NCBI GenBank assembly: GCA_021810735.1
Contig: JAJZIF010000298.1
Location: 1 to 5,465 of the forward strand
DNA from: Acidobacteriota bacterium
GTDB taxonomy: Bacteria > Acidobacteriota > Terriglobia > Terriglobales > Acidobacteriaceae
Length of the DNA stretch: 5,465 nucleotides
Direction: 5' to 3'
Positions 1 to 5,448 of the stretch are shown here, piece by piece; position 1 is the stretch's first letter; every line of letters starts with the position of its first letter. Below the pieces are notes generated by a model. That model was not told the origin of the DNA. It saw only the letters and a program-made list of their open reading frames with translations, and did no database searches. The position numbers were made by a program, and so were the translations under genes.

Positions 1-34
1 GTCGGCGAAGGCTTTCGGGGCGGATTCATGTCCA

Positions 35-79
35 CATCGTAACCGTTCCTCGCACCTGAAAGGTGCAGGAAAAACGATG
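35..79. repeat. nested intergenic hairpin, left end
   Basis: An inverted repeat within an inverted repeat. The outer arms CATCGT (35-40) and ACGATG (74-79) enclose an inner stem made of CCT (48-50) and GCACCT (52-57), pairing with AGGTGC (61-66) and AGG (67-69). The inner loop is GAA, and C51 is bulged. The centre reads CCTGAAAGG, close to the CCTCAAAGG centre of the element at 5410-5448, which has the same two-stem plan; both also contain AACCGTT. There is no T-tract, so it is not an obvious intrinsic terminator. It is probably a member of an interspersed intergenic repeat family. That is an inference from two copies with different arm sequences. Confidence 0.45.
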
Positions 80-172
80 CCAGACACTCCTCATTCAACC
101 CGCATCCTGCCACTCCACGCGGCTTTCTGGATATCGCATCAACTTGAACGCAATGTTATCCACGGATCAGGG

Positions 173-432
173 GGCTTAAGACGGCTTGACGTACTTCTGA
201 TCGACGACTTGGTTATCTGACGCTGAAGCCCGAACAGTCCAATATCTTTTTCAGGCTCATGGAGAAGCGCTATCACCGACACTCCACGATCATCAGCACG
301 AATCTCCGCTATGACGAATGGGGCAACTTCCTCGGCAACCCCACCATGGTCGATGCGCTGTTGAGCCGCGTCCGCCATTACTGCCACACCATACGCATCG
401 ACGAACCTTCGCTGCGCGATCCCCAAGGCTGA
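173..432 (+). pseudogene. IstB/DnaC-like AAA+ ATPase remnant (C-terminal part, frameshifted)
   Basis: Only the C-terminal half of an IstB-like ATPase is recognisable. Reading from about base 173 gives LRRLDVLLIDDL, a Walker B segment with its acidic DD pair. The frame is then lost at about 211-213. It resumes at base 214 and runs to the TGA at 430-432, through LKPEQSNIFFRLMEKRYH, STIISTNLRYDEWGNF (a sensor-1-like Asn) and an arginine-containing stretch, ALLSRVRHYCHTIRI. Restoring one G in TTGG.TTAT rejoins the two parts. The Walker A P-loop and everything upstream are missing: bases 1-170 in the same frame show no IstB similarity. IstB proteins are helper ATPases of IS21-type transposition; related ATPases work with other transposases or in replication. 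No transposase (istA) and no insertion-sequence ends are visible. It is followed after 10 bases by another decayed gene that was probably its operon partner. Family assignment is good; the exact subfamily is uncertain. Confidence 0.8.
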
Positions 433-442
433 GCAGACGGCC

Positions 443-773
443 ATGGATCAACAACCATCCAGCCGCGAAGACTACGTGCGCAAGGTGCTCGAAGCCTATC
501 GCAACACGCCGGGAACCTGCGGCAATCTGCGCCGACCGGACCGCTTGCTGGCCGTCTAGCTCTATCAACGCGGCGTTCCCTGCTCACAGTCGAGAACGCT
601 CTCGTGCTGGCTGCAGTACGCCGCTTGATCCGACCCGCCGATGCTCCGCCGTTGACCACCGTGCGCTCCCTGGCCTACTTCCTGCCGTTATCGAAGAAGT
701 ACTCGAAATGGAAGTAGGCGAAGAGTATCTCCAATACGCACGGCAAAAACTCCAGCGCCTACGCCCTTCTTGA
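443..773 (+). pseudogene. decayed small partner gene of the istB-like ATPase, function unknown
   Basis: An ATG at 443 begins MDQQPSSREDYVRKVLEAYR and runs 38 codons to a TAG at 557-559, where a CAG Gln codon would fit. The protein continues as LYQRGVP. It shifts frame at about 580 into TVENALVLAAVRRLIRPADA and APPLTTVRSLAYFLP. It shifts again at about 687 into VIEEVLEMEVGEEYLQYA and RQKLQRLRPS, ending at the TGA at 771-773. Both shifts are single-base deletions (CCCC to CCC, CCGG to CCG). The repaired protein would be about 110 residues, soluble, helical and rich in Arg and Glu. From memory, similar small proteins follow istB-like genes in acidobacterial genomes, but I can name no family or function. 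Three lesions in about 330 bases show the gene is not functional as it stands. The start lies 10 bases after the ATPase stop, as expected for a two-gene operon. Confidence 0.65.
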
Positions 774-903
774 CACAGTACCCGGAGCACACCCCGCAGC
801 CACGCCTTCGGCGGGGGATGATGCTCTATATATCCCTGCCTCTCCCAATGTTGTTCCTGCCCTCCTGCCCTGGGTCACTTCTGGCGAGTGCACATGGTCA
901 ATC
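774..903. other. intergenic gap between convergent units, with a GC-rich stem
   Basis: No convincing coding sequence is seen. The gap separates the 3' end of the decayed plus-strand pair from the 3' end of ribA on the minus strand. A GC-rich inverted repeat, CCCCGC (792-797) with GCGGGG (811-816), can form a stem that competes with a smaller hairpin, CGCC-TTC-GGCG (803-813). It could help to end ribA transcription, but there is no T-tract on either side, so it is not called as an intrinsic terminator. Confidence 0.35.
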
Positions 904-1584
904 CTACCGAGCGCCGAAGGTTGCAGATTTGGCTTCCACTTCGTCGGTCAGATGGCCCATCTTGTCGCGCTTGACCTGAAGATATTTCTCAAAGCTTTCC
1001 TGCGATTCGACGGCCGAAGAAATTCGCTCGACGACACGAATGCCAGCCGACTCCAGGGCCGCAACCTTCTCGGGGTTGTTGGTCATCAGGCGGACCTCCA
1101 CGATGCCCATGAGCTTGAGAACTTCGGCGGGAAGCTCGAACGCGCGGCAATCCGCCTTGAAGCCCAATTCCTCATTGGCCTCGACGGTGTCGAGGCCCTT
1201 ATCCTGTAGAGCGTAGGCCTGGAGCTTGGGCATCAGGCCGATGCCGCGGCCTTCCTGCTGTTCGTATAGCAGAATGCCCGCGCCAGCGTCGGCGATGGTG
1301 CGCAATGCCAATTCGAGCTGAGGACGGCAGTCGCAACGCAGGGAACCGAACACATCCCCGGTTAAACATTGCGAATGGATGCGGACAATCGGCGGCGCGC
1401 TGGAAACATCCCCCATGACAAGCGCCACCATTTCCTCCACCATCTCATTCTGTGAGGGATTCGGTTCACACCCTGGTTCGGGAGCCCGGTTCGGGCGTGT
1501 CCCTACAAAGCCGAAGATGCGGAAATGGCCCCAACGCGTAGGGAAGTCGGCTTCGGCAGCTTTGCGTACACTTTCAAATGGCAT
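904..1584 (-). CDS. ribA: GTP cyclohydrolase II
   Basis: The 226-residue protein is a stand-alone RibA. The enzyme opens the imidazole ring of GTP and releases formate and pyrophosphate, giving 2,5-diamino-6-ribosylamino-4(3H)-pyrimidinone 5'-phosphate, the first committed step of riboflavin/FMN/FAD synthesis in the cytosol. The zinc-binding set is intact: HSQCLTGD and SLRCDC place Cys73, Cys84 and Cys86 where E. coli RibA has Cys54, Cys65 and Cys67. Also conserved are LLYEQQEGRGIGL (105-117), Tyr124 in AYALQD, Asp145 and Arg147 in ADCR (E. coli Tyr105, Asp126, Arg128), and the C-terminal KRDKMGHL. Compared with E. coli there is an insert of about 15 residues rich in Pro and Glu before VALVMGD. 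No RibB (DHBP synthase) domain is fused. The frame stays open upstream, but the ATG at 1584 is chosen because family similarity begins at VRKAAEADFPTRWG. There is no clear Shine-Dalgarno; a TATAAT box ends 6 bases before the ATG. It is divergent from the kinase gene. Confidence 0.95.
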   Translation of the reverse strand: MPFESVRKAAEADFPTRWGHFRIFGFVGTRPNRAPEPGCEPNPSQNEMVEEMVALVMGDVSSAPPIVRIHSQCLTGDVFGSLRCDCRPQLELALRTIADAGAGILLYEQQEGRGIGLMPKLQAYALQDKGLDTVEANEELGFKADCRAFELPAEVLKLMGIVEVRLMTNNPEKVAALESAGIRVVERISSAVESQESFEKYLQVKRDKMGHLTDEVEAKSATFGAR

Positions 1585-1590
1585 AGTTCG

Positions 1591-1596
1591 ATTATA
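1591..1596 (-). promoter_or_regulatory. candidate -10 box of ribA
   Basis: On the minus strand the hexamer TATAAT, a perfect sigma-70-type -10 match, lies 6 bases upstream of the ribA ATG. A start of transcription 6-7 bases beyond it would fall at or next to the start codon, so the mRNA would be leaderless or nearly so. This agrees with the absence of a ribosome binding site. No good -35 hexamer is seen at 16-18 bases spacing (AGCATA or neighbours) and there is no extended TG motif, so the call rests on the -10 match alone. Confidence 0.35.
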
Positions 1597-1632
1597 GGAC
1601 TCGCATTCTTCCCTATGCTTCGTCGTGCGGGC

Positions 1633-1636
1633 GGAG
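1633..1636 (+). promoter_or_regulatory. ribosome binding site of the sensor kinase
   Basis: GGAG lies 12 bases upstream of the GTG at 1649. The spacing is long but tolerable. Another GTG at 1641 is out of frame and closes quickly, so this site supports the GTG at 1649. Confidence 0.4.
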
Positions 1637-1648
1637 TAAAGTGAAACC

Positions 1649-3001
1649 GTGGTTGACTCCAAGCTGATTCTGATCACGCTTTTGATCAAACTGGGCGTAG
1701 CCGCCGCGGTTTCCAGCGCGCTCGCGCGGTCGACAGTTTTCAAGGATCTGCTACTGAGCCAGCGACGCAGCGCCCGGCAGATGCTGGGATTGCTGGCTTG
1801 TATTTGTGTTCCTCTCACGCTGGGAGTCTGGGTTCGCGTCGTAGTTCCAAATTTTCTGGCTGCCGATATTTCATTTGAGGCGGTCATTCTGGTGGCGCTG
1901 TTGCTCGGCACGGGCCCAGCTATCCTGGCCGGGGCATTCCTCGCCATCCCAGCAGTGTTACATCGCGAATATCTTACGCTGCCGTTCAATCTGATCGTTG
2001 CCTTGATCTTTGGCACCTATCGTGCGTTTGTCTCGGAAGAAGATATCTGGTCCTTTTCTCCATTTGTGGATCTCAGCATCTATCGCTGGATCCGGAGAAA
2101 TCTGATGCGCCCGCGCGTCGATCGACAGGTTCTGCTACTGATGCTGATTCTGGGGATGCAGATGATGCGGAACTGGATCGCGCATCTGTACCCACGCCGT
2201 TTATTTGCGCTGCACTCCAACAGCTGGTGGTTGCTTCTGGCGATTTTTCTCTGCGCACCCATGGTGGTGGGGATCCCTTTGAAAATCTGGAATGCCATCC
2301 GCATCGAGCGCAAGCTGAAGGAGCAGGAACGGCTGCTGATGGACGCGCGTCTCGATGCACTCCAGCGACAGATCAATCCTCACTTTCTTTTCAATACGCT
2401 CAATTCCATCGCTTCGCTGGTGCGCTTTCGCCCGGAACTGGCGAGGGAGCTGATCGTGAAGCTGGCCAGCATCCTGCGCGTTCTGCTGCAAGACCGCGAC
2501 GACCTGATGCCGCTGCGCGAAGAATTGCAGTTTGCCGACGATTACCTGGACATTGAAGTGGTGCGGTTCGGCATCGAGAAGCTGCGCGTGGTGAAGGACA
2601 TTTCCCCCGAAACGCTGGAGATTCTGGTGCCAAGCATGCTGCTGCAGCCGTTGATCGAAAATGGCATCAAGCATGGGTTGGAGCCGCGGATGGGTGGAGG
2701 CACCATCACGCTACGCAGCCGACTGCTGCAGGACAAGCTGGTGATCACCGTGGAAGACGACGGAGTGGGGATGCCGACAGAAACCGGGGCGCCCGTCCAT
2801 CGCAGCGGACTGCTACAGGCGGGTACCGGTGTGGGGATGCGGAATGTGCGGGAACGTATGCAGGTTCTGTATGGACCAGAGGCTGGTTTCGAAATACTCA
2901 GCCGTCCGGGCCGGGGCACGCGTGTCATTTTGACGATTCCGCTGAGCCACGCGAATACGGGAACCAGTTACCTGACGGAAGCGCGCAGTACCGATTCGTA
3001 A
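1649..3001 (+). CDS. LytS-type membrane sensor histidine kinase
   Basis: The 450-residue protein has an N-terminal half of about six hydrophobic segments (roughly 5-25, 44-66, 76-105, 111-125, 160-173, 192-215). FLAADISFEA and the Gly/Ala-rich helix after it resemble the 5TM-5TMR_LYT sensor region. A charged helix (216-240) leads to the His_kinase domain (PF06580 type): LQRQINPHFLFNTLNS, with His245 as the likely phosphoacceptor. The ATPase domain follows, with its N box QPLIENGIKHGL (Asn338), EDDGVGM (369-375) and GTGVGMRNVRERM (392-404). All catalytic boxes are present, so it should autophosphorylate and pass phosphate to a response regulator, normally a LytTR-type one. None is encoded in this window, so it is an orphan here. 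The stimulus cannot be read from the sequence. Start is GTG, giving VDSKLILITLLIKLG, which matches remembered acidobacterial relatives. Its 3' end overlaps the end of bshA by 34 bases, tail to tail; its 5' end is 64 bases from divergent ribA. Confidence 0.92.
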   Translation: MVDSKLILITLLIKLGVAAAVSSALARSTVFKDLLLSQRRSARQMLGLLACICVPLTLGVWVRVVVPNFLAADISFEAVILVALLLGTGPAILAGAFLAIPAVLHREYLTLPFNLIVALIFGTYRAFVSEEDIWSFSPFVDLSIYRWIRRNLMRPRVDRQVLLLMLILGMQMMRNWIAHLYPRRLFALHSNSWWLLLAIFLCAPMVVGIPLKIWNAIRIERKLKEQERLLMDARLDALQRQINPHFLFNTLNSIASLVRFRPELARELIVKLASILRVLLQDRDDLMPLREELQFADDYLDIEVVRFGIEKLRVVKDISPETLEILVPSMLLQPLIENGIKHGLEPRMGGGTITLRSRLLQDKLVITVEDDGVGMPTETGAPVHRSGLLQAGTGVGMRNVRERMQVLYGPEAGFEILSRPGRGTRVILTIPLSHANTGTSYLTEARSTDS

Positions 3002-4110
3002 AACGCCTCATATTTTGGAATGACGCGGGAGGCGCAGTATGTCCGTTGCGCTTCCTGGCGGCCGGCCAGGGCCATTGCTTTCAATCGGTCTCGGTCCTTG
3101 AGCAATGCAACCGCCGCATGTGACATGGCATCCACATCACCCACAGGAAACAGCAGGCCGGTGACGCCATTCTGAATCATCTCCGGCACGCCACCCACAG
3201 CCGTGGCGATGGTGGGAACCTCGCAGGCCATGGCTTCCAGGGCAGCTAGACCGAACGATTCCAGTTCGCTGGGCATGAGCATCAGATCGGCCACCGGCAA
3301 CAGTTGATTGACCTGGTCGTGTTTGCCGAGGAAGTGGACGCGATCGCTGATCTTCAGACTCTTCGCCAGCCATTCCGCAGAGGAACGCTCCGGGCCATCC
3401 CCTACCATCAGCAGCCTGGCCGGGATTTCTCGAGCGATACCGGCAAAAATCTGAATTACGTCCTGGATTCGTTTGACCGGACGGAAGTTCGATAGGTGAA
3501 CCAGAACGGCTTCCCCGGGTTCGGCATATTGTGCGCGCATCGTCGCGCTCGCGATGGGATCGCGCAGATAGATGTCGCAATTGACGAAGTTGGATATCAC
3601 CTCGATATGCCGCGTGGTGCCGAAGGTCTCCACCGTCTGGCACCGGAGATATTCGGAGATGGACGTGACGCCGTCGCTCTCGTCGATGGCATACTTCGTA
3701 ATCGGCAAATAGGCGCGGTCGGCGCCAACCAGGGTGATGTCCGTGCCGTGCAGAGTGGTGACAAAAGGAAGTCGACGACCGCTACGAGCGAGCATCTGCC
3801 TGGCCAGCATCGCACTGACGGAGTGGGGAATGGCATAGTGGACATGCAGCAGATCGAGATCGTAGTATTCCGCCACTTCCGACATGCGTGTCGCCAATGC
3901 CAGCGAGTAGGGCGGAAACTCAAACAGCGGGTAATTCGAGACCGGGACCTCATGAAACTGGATCCGCTCTTCGCGCCCGCTGAGGCGAAATGGCTGCGCA
4001 TAGGAGATGAAATGAATCTCATGGCCGCGCTGGGCTAGTTCGATTCCCAGTTCAGTGGCCACGACGCCACTGCCGCCATAGGTTGGGTAACAGGTGATGC
4101 CGATTTTCAT
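2968..4110 (-). CDS. bshA: N-acetyl-alpha-D-glucosaminyl L-malate synthase
   Basis: This 380-residue GT4-family (GT-B fold) retaining glycosyltransferase matches BshA, usually about 375-380 residues. BshA joins GlcNAc from UDP-GlcNAc to L-malate, the first step to the low-molecular-weight thiol bacillithiol, in the cytosol. The N-terminus MKIGITCYPTYGGSGVVATE is a BshA signature with the glycine-rich acceptor loop. Further marks are LLHVHYAIPHS (88-98), TTLHGTDITLVG (118-129), LSNFRPVKR (206-214), VGDGPE (236-241), and the GT4 E-x7-E motif, Glu284 and Glu292, in ELESFGLAALEAM. The gene is complete, with an ATG start. There is no strong Shine-Dalgarno; a GAAG about 12 bases upstream is the only candidate. 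It lies 60 bases downstream of the deacetylase gene on the same strand, probably in one transcript. Its stop lies inside the 3' end of the opposing kinase gene. bshB (PIG-L type) and bshC are not in the window. Confidence 0.95.
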   Translation of the reverse strand: MKIGITCYPTYGGSGVVATELGIELAQRGHEIHFISYAQPFRLSGREERIQFHEVPVSNYPLFEFPPYSLALATRMSEVAEYYDLDLLHVHYAIPHSVSAMLARQMLARSGRRLPFVTTLHGTDITLVGADRAYLPITKYAIDESDGVTSISEYLRCQTVETFGTTRHIEVISNFVNCDIYLRDPIASATMRAQYAEPGEAVLVHLSNFRPVKRIQDVIQIFAGIAREIPARLLMVGDGPERSSAEWLAKSLKISDRVHFLGKHDQVNQLLPVADLMLMPSELESFGLAALEAMACEVPTIATAVGGVPEMIQNGVTGLLFPVGDVDAMSHAAVALLKDRDRLKAMALAGRQEAQRTYCASRVIPKYEAFYESVLRASVR

Positions 4111-4170
4111 ATGTGGGTCGCTCTTCGCCTTTCAGTAGATGCGCCTCGAAGACATTCCGCTACTTAAATA

Positions 4171-5067
4171 TCAACATGAGGCTGACCTGGCGGATGGAAT
4201 CAACTGACCGAAGTGGATGGCCTGGATCGGCGAACCAGAGTCCTCGATCATCGCGGGGAGCGCTTGCAAGGCATTCAGTTCTACCTGGCGGGACTGCTGC
4301 AGACGCGTCCGAGTCGCGTGCAGTTCTGCGTCCATGTAGGCGGGATGGCAAACCAGTTCCCACGTTCCTTCGGGCATTCGGTTCAATATGGCACAGAGCG
4401 CGGTCTCTTCCAGGATTCCTGTAGCTGCCACTCCCAGACAACCATCCGTTGTGACAAATTCTCGCTCATGCGCGAGCTTCCAAAAATTGTGGCGAAAGCT
4501 GCGGAGCAGGCGAACCTGCAATGTACGAATGGCGCGCGCATCGGGAGTGGCTTTCACGCTCCACGAGGGTTCAAAGGGATTGCGAATGGCGTGGACATCG
4601 CAGACTTTCGCGGCGCGCATGACTGCATCGAGAACTGTGGGAAACATGTGCGCGTGCTTATGAGTGTCGACATGGGTGACGGAGATACCGGCTTGTTGCA
4701 CCCGCAGGATTTGCGCAATGGCTTCCTGCTCGATATGCGCTCGATCGATGCGGCCCAGAGTAAGATCGCGGACGAATGCTCCCAGAGTTGGCCGGAAGCG
4801 GGGTTCGCCGGTACGGTTGGCGGTGGAATCGAGCAGGGTAGGAACGGCTGCTGGATTTGCAACCGGCGAGCCATCCACCAGCATGATATGACAGCCGACT
4901 CCAAGTGAGCGGTGCTGCGTGGATAACTCGACTGCTTCAGAAAAGCGGGGAGCAGCCGCCATCAGTGTCGAGGATTGGAGCGCGCCCAATTGATGCAAAT
5001 GGATGATCGCGCGATTAATGCCATCCGTGAGACCGAAGTCGTCTGCATTCACAATGAGGCGGCGCAC
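4171..5067 (-). CDS. YdjC/ChbG/HpnK-family carbohydrate deacetylase
   Basis: The 298-residue protein has the marks of the YdjC (ChbG/HpnK) family, metal-dependent deacetylases of N-acetylated sugars: RLIVNADDFGLTDGINRAI at the N-terminus (Asp9, Asp10), GVGCHIMLVDGSPV (His60), THVDTHKHAHMFP (131-143, His136 among the probable metal ligands), IRNPFEP, and VCHPAYMD (His241) near the C-terminus. ChbG removes an acetyl group from chitobiose-type substrates and HpnK occurs in hopanoid clusters. The substrate here cannot be told from sequence, and no hopanoid gene is nearby. It sits just upstream of bshA on the same strand, with a 60-base gap. Since GlcNAc-malate must be N-deacetylated, a role in bacillithiol synthesis is possible but unproven: the usual BshB is of the unrelated PIG-L/LmbE family. 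Start is GTG at 5067; the frame is closed 9 bases further upstream by the TAG that ends the small upstream ORF. No clear Shine-Dalgarno is present, so translational coupling is likely if that ORF is real. Confidence 0.9.
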   Translation of the reverse strand: MRRLIVNADDFGLTDGINRAIIHLHQLGALQSSTLMAAAPRFSEAVELSTQHRSLGVGCHIMLVDGSPVANPAAVPTLLDSTANRTGEPRFRPTLGAFVRDLTLGRIDRAHIEQEAIAQILRVQQAGISVTHVDTHKHAHMFPTVLDAVMRAAKVCDVHAIRNPFEPSWSVKATPDARAIRTLQVRLLRSFRHNFWKLAHEREFVTTDGCLGVAATGILEETALCAILNRMPEGTWELVCHPAYMDAELHATRTRLQQSRQVELNALQALPAMIEDSGSPIQAIHFGQLIPSARSASC

Positions 5068-5076
5068 TCGATGAGT

Positions 5077-5367
5077 CTACCAAGATGCAGTGCCATCGAT
5101 ACTTCCGCGCTTCGGCCCGAGTCCCAGTTCCACGACGGTCTCCTCGTTCGCATCACTGGCGTTTCCCGCGCATAAGAGCGCTTCCAATGCGGGTTGCCGA
5201 TCCGCGCGATGGGACCGCGAGAGGCTTTCAGAAGGGCTGTGGGTTAATTGCTGGATCGCGCACGGCTTGACGGGTAGGAGGTTAGCAGCCGCGAAAAGCG
5301 CACACCCTCCCACGCAAAATAAACAAACTAGCTGGCTGCTTGACGCAGCAGCAGTTCTAAATGGCAT
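5077..5367 (-). CDS. possible small exported protein, function unknown
   Basis: A 96-codon frame starts at ATG 5367, with AGG 6 bases upstream as a modest ribosome binding site, and ends at a TAG 9 bases before the GTG of the deacetylase gene. The N-terminus has one Arg, then a hydrophobic Cys-containing stretch, QLVCLFCVGGCALFAAANLL (12-31), that could be a signal peptide or a single membrane anchor. The rest is hydrophilic, with ALEALLCAGNASDANEETV. I recognise no domain. In favour: the spacing to the next gene, the signal-like N-terminus and a ribosome site. Against: short length, mixed codon choice with rare-looking TTA, CTA and AGA codons, and no known relatives. If it is not a gene, 5068-5465 is a long non-coding leader whose only visible structure is the hairpins at its right end. 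Confidence 0.4.
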   Translation of the reverse strand: MPFRTAAASSSQLVCLFCVGGCALFAAANLLPVKPCAIQQLTHSPSESLSRSHRADRQPALEALLCAGNASDANEETVVELGLGPKRGSIDGTASW

Positions 5368-5386
5368 AGGAAACCTGAGTAAGTAT

Positions 5387-5405
5387 CCTCCGGCAGAGCC
5401 GGAGG
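5387..5405. repeat. perfect 8-bp hairpin
   Basis: CCTCCGGC (5387-5394) and GCCGGAGG (5398-5405) pair perfectly around the loop AGA, followed on the plus strand by CTTTA. It stands 20 bases upstream of the ATG of the small minus-strand ORF, so it would be in that gene's leader if transcription starts further right. The T-run is too short for a convincing terminator, and no plus-strand gene leads into it. It adjoins the nested hairpin at 5410-5448 and may be part of the same repeat unit. Confidence 0.55.
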
Positions 5406-5409
5406 CTTT

Positions 5410-5448
5410 ACGGTTGCTGGCCCCTCAAAGGGGCCTTTTCGCAACCGT
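5410..5448. repeat. nested intergenic hairpin, right end
   Basis: The outer arms ACGGTTGC (5410-5417) and GCAACCGT (5441-5448) are perfect 8-bp complements. Inside, GGCCCCT (5419-5425) and AGGGGCC (5429-5435) form a 7-bp stem with loop CAA, followed by TTTT (5436-5439). Read on the plus strand, the inner stem plus TTTT resembles an intrinsic terminator, but there is no plus-strand gene upstream of it in the window. The two-stem plan and the CCTCAAAGG centre match the element at 35-79, so I read it as an intergenic repeat element. It could still end transcription coming from the left. Confidence 0.55.

Noticed and set aside
156..164. TTATCCACG, one base from a DnaA box; a similar GTGGATAAC occurs near 4919
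   Set aside because: Two isolated near-matches far apart, one inside a gene, with no AT-rich region or cluster: no evidence of an origin.
139..444. Minus-strand open frame of 101 codons over the ATPase remnant
   Set aside because: The plus strand here clearly encodes IstB-like sequence, so the reverse frame is a shadow.
173..773. A complete IS21-type insertion sequence
   Set aside because: No istA transposase, no terminal inverted repeats and no target duplication are visible; only an ATPase remnant and its neighbour remain.
792..816. GC-rich stem as an intrinsic terminator for ribA
   Set aside because: No run of T follows the stem on either strand; kept only as a structural note in the intergenic entry.
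1585..1648. FMN riboswitch upstream of ribA
   Set aside because: The 64-base spacer has none of the conserved RFN-element sequence and is too short for one ahead of the start codon.
1585..2016. Upstream minus-strand extension of the ribA frame to 370 residues
   Set aside because: The added 144 residues lie antisense to the kinase gene, show no RibA similarity and are low-complexity in Arg, Ser and Thr. RibA homology starts just after the ATG at 1584.
2201..2674. Minus-strand open frame of 157 codons inside the kinase gene
   Set aside because: It is the complement of the kinase catalytic region; the Gln/His-rich translation is typical of an antisense shadow.
3496..4038. Plus-strand open frame of 180 codons
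   Set aside because: Antisense shadow of bshA, which is firmly identified on the other strand; the translation has no recognisable domain.
4213..4908. Plus-strand open frame of 231 codons
   Set aside because: Antisense shadow of the YdjC-family deacetylase; no domain and no ribosome site.
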